Assembly (NCBI GenBank): GCA_028702975.1 | Contig: JAQVNT010000045.1 | Coordinates: forward strand, 1-9,619 | Source of the DNA: Candidatus Delongbacteria bacterium | Lineage (GTDB): Bacteria; UBA4055 | DNA: 9,619 nt | Direction of reading: 5' to 3' | Part shown: one piece after another, positions 1 through 7,407 of the stretch | How the letters are laid out: the number at the start of each line of letters is the position of its first letter | How positions within the stretch are numbered: position 1 is the first letter of the stretch | Notes under the pieces: generated by a model | What the model was told of the DNA's origin: nothing | What the model saw: only the letters and a program-made list of their open reading frames with translations | Databases searched by the model: none | Program-made: the position numbers and the translations under genes

Positions 1-1990
1 TACCTTCCACAAGGTACGGGTTGACATTTTTTACTTTTCTCTGAAGAGGCTCGGAATTAATACTCTGATATTCGAAGATAGATTTATCTTTAACATCGAA
101 GTTTGAAAATCCGATTATGACGACATGGACAGCTGCATTTGCCCTTGCTTCATTTCCCCATTTAAAGGTTCTGTGAGCAAAATTGATTTTTATGTTATAG
201 TTATTAAACAGCTCGTTCCAGAGTATTCCTGTCTGCTCGCCCTGCGAAACAGAATTTGTTGAAACAAAAGCCACTTTAGTTTCCGTATTGCGAATATATT
301 CCGCAGCCTTGATGTACCAGCATGTTACATAGTCGAGAACTCCTGATCCTTTCACTCCTGCCCATATCTGAGCCATGTCCTGTTTCTGATTTTCGTTCTG
401 AAATTGTTTACCAACAAACGGCGGATTGCCCAGTATATAATCGAACCTGACCTTTGATCCGTACTGAGGCATTTTACCTTTATGAATTTTTACCGTTTCC
501 GCCTCAACATTTACAGTTCCGTAGGGTATAGGTTCCGCCTCCGACACCATGTAAACATTGGCGTGTTTCGCGACGATATCAACCGTGTTGACCGGATTCA
601 AGAGGCTCTGCCAGTCAATCCTCAGAGCGTTCCCCTGCACGATCGTAGCGGATTTTGAAAGGGGAAGCCTTACGAAGTACTGCCCGAACTCATTACTGAT
701 CTGCATATTCATCTGATGATCGATCAGCCACATTGCCACTTCAGCGATCCTTGCCGGAAACTCTTCTATCTCAATCCCGCAGAACTGATCCACATCTATC
801 CAGATAATGTCTCTGACATCAAGAACCTGCTCCGTTTTGTACAATATTCTTAATATTTCGATCTCAAGCAGCCTAAGTTCCCTATAAGTAATCACAAGAA
901 AGTTTCCGCAACCGCAGGCAGGATCGAGAAATCTGAGTGTGCTGAGTTTTTTGTGAAATTCAGTCAGTTTATTTTTGCTATGCTTAACAGACTCAAATTC
1001 AGCCCAGAGATCATCAATAAACAGCGGTTTTATCAGCTTAAGAATATTCTTTTCACTCGTATAGTGCGCACCGAGATTTCTGCGTTCTTTCGGATTCATC
1101 ACGCTTTGGAACATTGAACCGAAAATAGCGGGGGAGATCTTACTCCAGTCAATATTGCAGCTTTTCAGCAAAGCATCACGCATTTTAGAGTCAAAACTTG
1201 CAGTAGGCAGAAGTTCTTCAAAAAGCTTACCGTTCACATAAGGAAAATCAGCAAGCTGCTCATCGAGATTCTTATACCGCTTTTCATTCGGAGTATTCAG
1301 AACCTGAAAAAGTTCCTGAAGCTTAGCCGCAAGATCGCTCCCGTCAACATTCGTCCTCTGAACAATATAATCCTGAAACTGCTCCTTCTCAAATATCGTA
1401 GTATCCTCAGCGAAAAGGCAGAACAAAACACGCACAAGATAAACTTCGAGAGGGTGATCCGTATAACCGATCTCTTTAAGCCTGTCGTGGATCTTACCCA
1501 TCAGCTCGGCCGCCTTCACATTCGCCGGATCCTGCTCCTTATAGATCTTCTTCTGATAGCCCAGCAGATAACCGAAATGCTGAACATTATGAACAAGCTC
1601 GGCAAGCCTAAACTCAATCAGAGCATCTTCCTCAAGATCATACAGCCTGAAATGCTCAAAGTCGGAAACGAGAATATACTTCGGAAGCTCGAACTCTCTA
1701 ACAGCCTTCAAATAGTCCCTAGCCTGCAAATAAGCCTTATCGAGACTCTTCCCGCGGCTCTTCATCTCCACAAGAATAGTCTGAGGCCAGAAAAGATCAA
1801 TATAACCGTCATGATCGTCAAGCTTCTTCACCCTGTGCTCAAAATTCGAAACCTTCCGCTGACTAATCCCGAACACATTAAAGAACTCGAACAGAAAAGT
1901 CTTAGCCTCCGCATCCTCATTAAAAGCATCCGCCCACTCCGCCGAAAAGTGCGTTGCCCGTTCCTTTATTTCATTCCAGCTTAAAGCCAT
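1..1990 (-). CDS. Type IIL/IIG restriction-methyltransferase fusion, MmeI family (3' part beyond the window)
   Basis: A single-chain enzyme expected to cut DNA and to methylate adenine in its target with S-adenosylmethionine. The window holds the first 663 codons, starting at the ATG at 1990, and the frame stays open to the left edge. Near the N-terminus a PD-(D/E)xK nuclease centre is visible: D65 in GYIDLFW, then E75 and K77 in LVEMKS, the D-x9-E-x-K spacing known from MmeI. A helical region follows. Methyltransferase motif I is LDPACGCGNF, with its Asp at residue 356, and motif IV is NPPF, with its Asn at residue 522, as in gamma-class N6-adenine enzymes. MmeI relatives are about 900-1000 aa, so most or all of the target-recognition domain is missing here and specificity cannot be read. 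The gene is G+C-richer than the operon upstream and has only a weak SD. I am sure of the family. A BREX or DISARM methyltransferase is less likely because of the nuclease motif. Confidence 0.93.
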   Translation of the reverse strand, partial: MALSWNEIKERATHFSAEWADAFNEDAEAKTFLFEFFNVFGISQRKVSNFEHRVKKLDDHDGYIDLFWPQTILVEMKSRGKSLDKAYLQARDYLKAVREFELPKYILVSDFEHFRLYDLEEDALIEFRLAELVHNVQHFGYLLGYQKKIYKEQDPANVKAAELMGKIHDRLKEIGYTDHPLEVYLVRVLFCLFAEDTTIFEKEQFQDYIVQRTNVDGSDLAAKLQELFQVLNTPNEKRYKNLDEQLADFPYVNGKLFEELLPTASFDSKMRDALLKSCNIDWSKISPAIFGSMFQSVMNPKERRNLGAHYTSEKNILKLIKPLFIDDLWAEFESVKHSKNKLTEFHKKLSTLRFLDPACGCGNFLVITYRELRLLEIEILRILYKTEQVLDVRDIIWIDVDQFCGIEIEEFPARIAEVAMWLIDHQMNMQISNEFGQYFVRLPLSKSATIVQGNALRIDWQSLLNPVNTVDIVAKHANVYMVSEAEPIPYGTVNVEAETVKIHKGKMPQYGSKVRFDYILGNPPFVGKQFQNENQKQDMAQIWAGVKGSGVLDYVTCWYIKAAEYIRNTETKVAFVSTNSVSQGEQTGILWNELFNNYNIKINFAHRTFKWGNEARANAAVHVVIIGFSNFDVKDKSIFEYQSINSEPLQRKVKNVNPYLVEG

Positions 1991-2016
1991 TCGTCTGTCC
2001 GGTTGTTATGTCAAGA

Positions 2017-2045
2017 AATGTAAGAAGATACGAGCAGTAAGTCAA
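2017..2045 (-). promoter_or_regulatory. Predicted promoter for the restriction-methyltransferase gene
   Basis: Read on the minus strand, TTGACT (2040-2045) and TACATT (2017-2022) are 17 nt apart, close to the sigma-70 pattern. The -10 box ends 26 nt before the ATG at 1990. The same bases also fit the Bacteroidota-type pattern TTTG...TAnnTTT. It lies in the 72-nt gap after the six-gene operon, and I see no terminator hairpin in that gap. The restriction gene may therefore be read both from this site and by read-through. This is a prediction from sequence only. Confidence 0.5.
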
Positions 2046-2062
2046 AGGGAAATGGGGGTAGC

Positions 2063-2746
2063 TTATCCAATCATTTTCCTTTCATTTGCGATTGCTTCAA
2101 TCTTTTTTGTAATCTCAATTTGCTTACTACTCTCTTCGAAAAGTGGTAATATTCTTTCAGAAACGCGAATCTCAAGATTTTTTACACAATTACTTAGCAG
2201 TTTTTGATTACTTTCAAATATCAAACTTTGTTGTTTATGACAGTTATTTATCTGTTGTCGTTGTGAATTTATAAGATTCGTTATGCTTTCTGAAATACCG
2301 TTTTTATAATCACTATACGAAGGAGAATCACTTTCGATCATGTCAAGGGTCTTTAGGAGTTCGGGTATCTGATTCTTCAGAAAATCCATAGTATCTCTGT
2401 TTATTTTTGATTGAAGCTCGTAGTATTTAGTATCTACTTTTAGGTTTTCCTGATTAAAAATTGATATAATATTCATAGACTGATGCATAAGAATATTGTA
2501 TTCGACCATGAAATCAAGGATTGTGTCGCTAATTGACTGAACTTTCTTGGTTTCAGCTTCCAACAAGAGCATTTTTGCTTTATAATTTGCATCGTAGATC
2601 TGAAGTATTGCTTCTTTTTTTTCTTTAATTAACTCGCCATCTTTTTCTTTGGCCTCAATTTCCTTTTCCGCAGCTTTACGGGCAAGCTCGACTACATTTT
2701 CTTTTGACTTATCACCATAACCAGGTAACCATCCGATGTTAGTCAT
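2063..2746 (-). CDS. Helical coiled-coil protein, third copy of the operon's shared helical module (227 aa)
   Basis: I do not recognise a named family. The protein is almost entirely helical and charged, with no signal peptide or membrane segment. A short Gly/Pro-containing N-terminus (residues 5-11) is followed by a Lys/Glu-rich helix from about residue 14. Around residues 140-147 it carries D-x3-Y-x2-Y (D140, Y144, Y147). The same motif occurs at an equivalent place in the 251-aa neighbour and in the C-terminal half of the 429-aa LRAT protein, so the three share a domain. The start ATG lies inside the end of the upstream gene, giving an 8-nt overlap. GGAGG sits 6 nt before it, which makes the start secure and suggests translational coupling. 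It is the last gene of the operon. A role as a structural partner of the LRAT proteins is inference. Confidence 0.85.
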   Translation of the reverse strand: MTNIGWLPGYGDKSKENVVELARKAAEKEIEAKEKDGELIKEKKEAILQIYDANYKAKMLLLEAETKKVQSISDTILDFMVEYNILMHQSMNIISIFNQENLKVDTKYYELQSKINRDTMDFLKNQIPELLKTLDMIESDSPSYSDYKNGISESITNLINSQRQQINNCHKQQSLIFESNQKLLSNCVKNLEIRVSERILPLFEESSKQIEITKKIEAIANERKMIG

Positions 2747-3494
2747 TTGATTCCTCCGATGTTTCTATTTCTGTTTTTGGTTTTGTCAAATTCTTTGTTT
2801 CTTCTTGATATTCAATAAAAGTCTGATTTCTCATCTGATCGGCGATTTCCTTAATGAAGGGTTTTTCATTCATTAACGCAGCATTACTGGACATTGTAGT
2901 CTCTATTATCTTTTGCGTTGAACCTAGGATCATTTCTTTGAGTTTTGTATTTGCGCTAATTAAAAGGTGTTCCTGTTCTCTGGCTGACCTGACTCTTTCA
3001 GTTACTGATCTGACAAATTCCTCAGATATTGAATCTATTGTTTTCAAGTATAATTTATAACCATCACTATCTTTATCGAGAGAGCTTAGTGTATTAATGA
3101 GCATTGGAAGTTCATCTTTTGCAAAATCCGTTTGCTGTGTATATATATCTTGAATTACATTCCTGTAATGTATGTTTATGTGTTTTATTTCTTCAATGCT
3201 ATTGCTCTGAAGGATAGCAATTCTTTCAGTTGCGAGTATATTCAGTTGTTTAGTAAATTCAAGCAATGCCTGACCGGTTTTCTGGAGATTAGCAACCCTT
3301 GCCTCTTCCATGAGCATTATTATCCTTCCGTTTGTTTCTATCAACTCTTTTTGAGCTTTAGCCGCTTCCTTTTTAAATTCAATCTCTAATTCCGCGATCT
3401 TAATGTCTCTTTTTGAATTAATATCTGCTATCTTTACATCATCAGGCTTTCTGATAACTGTTTCACTGTAACTTGATGAACTTTTACCGCCCAT
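2739..3494 (-). CDS. Helical coiled-coil protein, stand-alone version of the LRAT-fused helical module (251 aa)
   Basis: An unnamed helical protein. It starts with a short Gly/Ser-rich segment (MGGKSSSS), then a P-D-x-V-x-A-x-I motif around residues 17-25, then long charged helices to about residue 225 and an acidic, probably disordered tail. The 429-aa LRAT protein shows the same order after its Gly-rich linker: GGGGS, a run of Thr, then EPDKVRVAEI. This protein therefore begins where the fused version leaves its LRAT domain. D142, Y146 and Y149 form the D-x3-Y-x2-Y motif shared with the 227-aa protein and the fusion. There is no signal peptide or membrane span, so a cytoplasmic place is likely. 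The ATG is preceded by GGAGGAA and lies 3 nt after the stop of the stand-alone LRAT gene. That pair looks like the split form of the upstream fusion. The MGxxxS start resembles a eukaryotic myristoylation site, but this is probably coincidence in bacteria. Confidence 0.87.
   Translation of the reverse strand: MGGKSSSSYSETVIRKPDDVKIADINSKRDIKIAELEIEFKKEAAKAQKELIETNGRIIMLMEEARVANLQKTGQALLEFTKQLNILATERIAILQSNSIEEIKHINIHYRNVIQDIYTQQTDFAKDELPMLINTLSSLDKDSDGYKLYLKTIDSISEEFVRSVTERVRSAREQEHLLISANTKLKEMILGSTQKIIETTMSSNAALMNEKPFIKEIADQMRNQTFIEYQEETKNLTKPKTEIETSEESND
2753..2757 (-). promoter_or_regulatory. Ribosome binding site deciding the overlapping start of the 227-aa gene
   Basis: GGAGG on the minus strand, followed by 6 nt before the ATG at 2746. 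It lies inside the last codons of the 251-aa gene, supporting coupled translation and the 8-nt overlap. Confidence 0.8.
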
Positions 3495-3497
3495 TTT

Positions 3498-3968
3498 TTA
3501 TCTTCCTCCGGTTATTTTTACTAAACTCACATACATGTTGTCAATTATTCCAGGCAATCCTGATTTTTTTCTTTTTGATAAGCCTTTACGAAATAAAAAT
3601 TCTGTATGTTCACTTTCTCTTTTATTAAAAAAGCACTCGTTAATGATATGTTCGCAATTGTTAAAATAAATGTCGTATTCGCTCTCTCCAACGAGACTTA
3701 ATGCTTTTTCAATCACTTTTTCAGGAATATTTTTTATTGAATTTTCTTCGTCAGTAAAACCTCTTATTTCGATAGGGTTATTATTAGAAAAAACCTGAAG
3801 AGAAGTGGATTGAAATGTAAGATGTGGATTAAAAATTGAATATCCTTCTGGAGAGCAATAATGTAAAACTTCCTCATCTGAGATATATAATGCGTGGTGA
3901 AATGAGAATTCGATTTTCACCCTGATCCAGTCGCCTTTTTCCGGTATTTTATTTAGCCATCTGGTCAT
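3498..3968 (-). CDS. Stand-alone LRAT-like (H-rev107/permuted NlpC-P60) protein (156 aa)
   Basis: A compact LRAT-like domain. The family uses a His-His-Cys centre to move acyl chains or cleave phospholipids; some bacterial members may instead act on amide bonds. In 156-aa numbering the motif FHHALYIS holds catalytic H24, LHY holds H36, and NNCEHIINEC holds the nucleophile C105. This spacing is very close to human H-rev107 (H23, H35, C113). No signal peptide is seen. The C-terminus is basic (a KRKK cluster) and ends in a mildly hydrophobic stretch without a clear membrane span. I chose the ATG at 3968, which has an AGAAG-like weak SD 6 nt before it. An in-frame TTG at 3989 would add seven residues (MRLKKLT) that are not needed for the fold. 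Either start overlaps the end of the 429-aa gene. The substrate is unknown. The domain assignment is firm, and a role as a lipid-acting effector is inference. Confidence 0.88.
   Translation of the reverse strand: MTRWLNKIPEKGDWIRVKIEFSFHHALYISDEEVLHYCSPEGYSIFNPHLTFQSTSLQVFSNNNPIEIRGFTDEENSIKNIPEKVIEKALSLVGESEYDIYFNNCEHIINECFFNKRESEHTEFLFRKGLSKRKKSGLPGIIDNMYVSLVKITGGR
3505..3509 (-). promoter_or_regulatory. Ribosome binding site of the 251-aa gene
   Basis: GGAGG on the minus strand (GGAGGAA when extended), 8-10 nt before the ATG at 3494. It lies within the last codons of the stand-alone LRAT gene, so termination and restart are almost contiguous. Confidence 0.8.
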
Positions 3969-5238
3969 CGTCAACTTCTTTAGCCTCAATTTCCTCTACA
4001 TTTCTTGATTCGCGGCTTTCAGGATTATTACTACCATTATCAGTAATCATTTTACTCTGTTGGCTTTGAAGTAATTTGGCTGTATCTGTAGAACCAATCA
4101 GTTCACGGCTTTTATCTATAAGTTCGATCGTTCTTTGAGAATTTTGCTGAAGCATAAGGTTTAGCGTTTTGATAGTGTCTCTATTCGATTTCTTTTGTTC
4201 GAACCTTTGTTCTTCTATCATGCTTAAAGACCTGCAATAATTATCAATTATGCTCGTTGACAGACCTTCAAGTTGTTTAAAGTAAATCAAATATGTTGGA
4301 TCGTCTTTTTGAATTGAATCGATTTTTTCTTTCAGATCGTAAACTGATTTCTGATTTATGTCAAAAGCCTGTTTACTATTCTCCCGAGAATCGAGATACA
4401 TTTCTTCTATCTTGCCATCAATTTCTTTTTCAAGTGTACTTGAATGACGATTTTGTTCTATTAATCTTAAAGCCATCTCGTCACCTAATTTTGAAAGGCT
4501 TTCGGATAATTTCATAAAACCTTCTATCCTTGCCTGATAAACCGCTTTTTCAACTTCTACGAAATGATCCATAAGTTCTTTTTTCAATTCGTTTTCAACT
4601 TCGATCTTTTCAATACCCGCTTTTGCTAAAAGCATCTGAGTTTGTTGTTCGATTTCAGCTACTCTTACCTTATCCGGTTCGTACATCGTTGTAGTTGTAT
4701 TTCTGCTTCCACCGCCTCCAAATAAACCTTTTATAAAACCACCGATTTTTCCCCACATGGTCGTGCTACCTCCTAAAGCTAGTGTTTTTAATTTTTCTTC
4801 AATCTGTCTGCTTTTGAATCTTCCCAGGGTACACCAATTCGTAAAATGTTCGCAGTTATTAAAGATTACATTATATCCCATCTTACCAATACTACTTCGT
4901 GCATGATGTACAATTACGTCTGGCGGATATAGGTCTGCAATTTCATCTGAATTATATACCTTTACTTCTAATACCCCCCCTTTTAAGAATTCAGCTATAT
5001 TTGTTTTTATTACCTGGTTGTTAGATCCTGTAATATTATCGCCATCCCTTCCTGTAAAATGAATTACTTCCTTGTCAGAAACATAAATACCATGATGGTT
5101 ATAGCTAACAATTCCTTCTCGGAAAACTCTTAGATGATCGGCACGAACAGGTTTTTTGTATGCCCATTGTTCGGGTTCTTCCATATCAACTATAATATCA
5201 GGCTGAAAACCTATTGGATCAAAAGGGTCGATAATCAT
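3949..5238 (-). CDS. LRAT-like catalytic domain fused to a helical module through a Gly-rich amphipathic linker (429 aa)
   Basis: In order, in 429-aa numbering: an LRAT-like domain (about residues 25-140) with the complete triad H48 (NHHGIYVS), H60 (VIHFTG) and C129 (NNCEHFTNWC); a linker at 161-178 reading MWGKIGGFIKGLFGGGGS; a Thr-rich patch; a long helical domain (about 187-390); and an acidic tail. The helical part carries D312, Y316 and Y319, the motif shared with the 251- and 227-aa proteins. The linker looks like an amphipathic membrane-contact helix, but this is untested. An in-frame GTG at 5271, directly after a TGA, would add 11 Lys/Arg-rich residues. I reject it because those bases also encode the Lys tail of the preceding gene. 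The ATG at 5238 comes one base after that gene's TAA (TAA-A-ATG), a typical restart arrangement. There is no signal peptide. The family is firm and the substrate unknown. Confidence 0.88.
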   Translation of the reverse strand: MIIDPFDPIGFQPDIIVDMEEPEQWAYKKPVRADHLRVFREGIVSYNHHGIYVSDKEVIHFTGRDGDNITGSNNQVIKTNIAEFLKGGVLEVKVYNSDEIADLYPPDVIVHHARSSIGKMGYNVIFNNCEHFTNWCTLGRFKSRQIEEKLKTLALGGSTTMWGKIGGFIKGLFGGGGSRNTTTTMYEPDKVRVAEIEQQTQMLLAKAGIEKIEVENELKKELMDHFVEVEKAVYQARIEGFMKLSESLSKLGDEMALRLIEQNRHSSTLEKEIDGKIEEMYLDSRENSKQAFDINQKSVYDLKEKIDSIQKDDPTYLIYFKQLEGLSTSIIDNYCRSLSMIEEQRFEQKKSNRDTIKTLNLMLQQNSQRTIELIDKSRELIGSTDTAKLLQSQQSKMITDNGSNNPESRESRNVEEIEAKEVDDDQMAK

Positions 5239-5239
5239 T

Positions 5240-7387
5240 TTATTTTTTCTTGCCTTTCTCTTTTTTTCCACTCATTTCTTTTCTCATTCTGAAAATTAAA
5301 GAGTTAAAATCATCCTGTCTCTGCTTAACTGCTTCTGAGTAAAGTTTAACATCGTTCAAAAATACTTCAAAATTCTGGGTTTTGAGTTTTTTGATCTCTT
5401 GAAGCGACTCTTTAAACACTGGTGTCAGGTCTTCGATTTTGCTTTTTTCAATGAATCTAACGATTTCTTCAATTTGTAGATTCAACCATTCTTTTGCCCA
5501 TCTTGCGATAATAATCTTTTGAGCTGATGTTTCGAGATCGAACATGAGATTTTCAATTTTTCCAGAATACTCGTTTGTTATATCATTTAGCTTAATTTCT
5601 TTCTCGAATTTTTCCTGCAGTTCACCATTATCAACGAAAGCGAATTTTTGGTGAATGTTTAATCTCTCACCCAAATAAAATTCATCTAGTTTCTCACGAT
5701 AGTCTTTGGCGATCTCGAATAATTCCAAAATCGTTTTTTCTGTGAGCTTATTTTCTTCAATATTATCAGAAATAAGGTTAAAAAGTTTGGATATGATCAA
5801 GAATCTTTCATTTGTCCATTCCTCGAACCATTCTGAGAATTTTTCTTCATCAATTGATTGTTTATTGCACTTTCCATAGAAATCAGCTTTGAGCTTTCCT
5901 TTGAAGACATCATAATCTTCATACCATATTTTAGCGTGGCGTAGGAGCTCTATAATATCTTCGGACTTTTCGTCAAACCAGTTAAATTTTATCATCCTTT
6001 TTCTGATAAGATTACCTGTATATTCGGCGAAGAAATAAAAATCCGGTCTGTCCTCTTTTTCGATTTTTGAAAGATCACTGATTTTATTTTTCGAGATACT
6101 GATATCATCAATTTGATTTAATTTGATCTCAGCCTCAGTTCTAAATGAAATAAGCTCATCCTTCAGGCTGTCAAGTCCGAAGTCAAATATTTTTCTCCAC
6201 TTCAGCTTCTGATCTCTGAAGAAATGATTCTCTTCTTCCTTAAAATCCGAGTCGTTCTTGTAATCTTCCATCATTTCATCCTGAACGGAAAGCATACTTT
6301 GTACTAATTGTGAATTATCAGCTTCAAAATCATCAAGACTGTCAAGGCGCTCGTCTATCCACAAAATGGCATTTCTATAATATTGAAGCGCTGAGAAATT
6401 AATTTTTTTCAGATCATAATCTTTAAGAATTACATTAAAGTCAAATTCTGTGCTCAATTTATTTCTTCTAGGCTCGACATCTTTTATCTTTGCTTCAAGC
6501 TCGGATAGACTTTTTAAAAGCTGTGGCCTCTTATAATAATATTTCTTGAAAACTTCTGCTATCTGACTCTGCTCGAATATAGGCTCCCATTTTTGGCTTA
6601 GAAAGATATCAAGCGACATCTGAGCTTTTTTATTGATTGAGTCGGCTGATTTATTTTTCAGGTTGAATTCAGGGTTTGTAAATGATTTATTACATAAGAA
6701 ATATGTCATTTTGTATTCATCGTCGATAGTCCCCAAACTGCTTTTTGTGTAAAAAGAGAAATCATCACCTGAAGAACAATGTAAACCAAAATAATAATAT
6801 TCCGCCACACGCGGATACGCTTTGTAAGTTATTGGCTCAAAGAGAAAATACAAATTGTTTTGAACTTTTAACAATTCTAATTTCGGAAATTGTGGTTTTA
6901 AAAGTAGTGTCTGATAATCTTCGTAAGAAGGTACTATCCAATTACTGATGTTTGCGATCTTTTTTTCTTTTACGGATTTAAGTACAGCAGGCCGTAAACC
7001 AGATTCCAACTTAATATAATCTGTATTACCCCAAATAATTCCTGTAAGGGAATCAAAAATTATTTCTTTGGGTTTTGTGAAGTAAAACCATCGCTGTTTA
7101 TTAATTGCTTCGATAAGCTCTTTAGATTTGCCCAATGATAGTGATGAAATTTGTGATGTTAAAGTTAGTGCTTCCTGTTTCATTGCTTCCAAAGAATTTT
7201 CAGTGATACTAATCTCCTTTGAGATTCTGGTTTTTTCAAGTTCAAATTCATTAATTTGTTTAGCTACTACAGAATTTTCAGAACCGTCAAGCTCAGCATT
7301 TAAAGTATTTAACTGATTTTCAAGTTCCTTTTTTTGTGCGAGCAGTGATTCATAAGTAACTTCTGATTGTGATTTTTGTTTTGTCAT
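5240..7387 (-). CDS. Large coiled-coil protein with DUF1566-like domain, paralogue 2 (715 aa)
   Basis: A protein of unknown function, clearly paralogous to the 711-aa protein encoded just before it. Residues 8-85 form a coiled coil. Then comes QRWFYF (98-103), a block IIFDSLTGIIW (109-119) and NWIVPSYEDY (149-158). Together these resemble the start of DUF1566 (Lcl C-terminal type, C-type-lectin/FGE-like fold), whose family pattern is D..TGL.W...WR.P...E. From about residue 285 to the end it is helical and charged, with a well-conserved centre (PDFYFFAEYTGN near 447) and SEWFEEWTNERF further on. It ends in a Lys-rich tail, GKKEKGKKK. I see no signal peptide, membrane span, Walker motif or nuclease motif. 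The ATG has GGAG 7 nt upstream and lies 20 nt after the stop of the paralogue. The stop lies one base before the next gene's ATG. The DUF1566 link is a pattern match by eye, not a search result. Confidence 0.85.
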   Translation of the reverse strand: MTKQKSQSEVTYESLLAQKKELENQLNTLNAELDGSENSVVAKQINEFELEKTRISKEISITENSLEAMKQEALTLTSQISSLSLGKSKELIEAINKQRWFYFTKPKEIIFDSLTGIIWGNTDYIKLESGLRPAVLKSVKEKKIANISNWIVPSYEDYQTLLLKPQFPKLELLKVQNNLYFLFEPITYKAYPRVAEYYYFGLHCSSGDDFSFYTKSSLGTIDDEYKMTYFLCNKSFTNPEFNLKNKSADSINKKAQMSLDIFLSQKWEPIFEQSQIAEVFKKYYYKRPQLLKSLSELEAKIKDVEPRRNKLSTEFDFNVILKDYDLKKINFSALQYYRNAILWIDERLDSLDDFEADNSQLVQSMLSVQDEMMEDYKNDSDFKEEENHFFRDQKLKWRKIFDFGLDSLKDELISFRTEAEIKLNQIDDISISKNKISDLSKIEKEDRPDFYFFAEYTGNLIRKRMIKFNWFDEKSEDIIELLRHAKIWYEDYDVFKGKLKADFYGKCNKQSIDEEKFSEWFEEWTNERFLIISKLFNLISDNIEENKLTEKTILELFEIAKDYREKLDEFYLGERLNIHQKFAFVDNGELQEKFEKEIKLNDITNEYSGKIENLMFDLETSAQKIIIARWAKEWLNLQIEEIVRFIEKSKIEDLTPVFKESLQEIKKLKTQNFEVFLNDVKLYSEAVKQRQDDFNSLIFRMRKEMSGKKEKGKKK

Positions 7388-7394
7388 TACTTAT

Positions 7395-7398
7395 CTCC
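7395..7398 (-). promoter_or_regulatory. Ribosome binding site of the 715-aa gene
   Basis: GGAG on the minus strand with a 7-nt spacer to the ATG at 7387. It sits in the 20-nt gap after the stop of the 711-aa gene and supports independent initiation within one transcript. Confidence 0.75.
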
Positions 7399-7407
7399 GA
7401 GATATTA

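Noticed and set aside
1454..1984. Plus-strand reading frame of 176 codons antisense to the restriction gene
   Set aside because: The opposite strand carries an unmistakable MmeI-family protein over the same bases, and the plus-strand product has no recognisable domain or SD site.
1991..2062. Terminator at the end of the operon
   Set aside because: No GC-rich hairpin followed by a T run is visible on the minus strand in this gap.
2854..3389. Two plus-strand frames (2854-3060 and 3132-3389) opposite the 251-aa gene
   Set aside because: They are short, mirror the helical gene and have no SD or family features.
4293..4517. Plus-strand frame of 74 codons opposite the 429-aa gene
   Set aside because: A shadow frame across a conserved helical domain, with no supporting signals.
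2063..4640. Tripartite alpha-helical pore-forming toxin (three homologous helical proteins in a row)
   Set aside because: No protein has a signal peptide or a hydrophobic tongue inside the helical module, and one copy is fused to an enzyme.
5240..5271. Programmed frameshift on the A7 run near the end of the 715-aa gene, fusing it to the LRAT protein
   Set aside because: The in-frame heptamer A-AAA-AAA could slip by -1, but the LRAT frame is +1 relative to the 715-aa frame, so the usual -1 slip would not reach it. The ATG one base after the stop explains the junction more simply.
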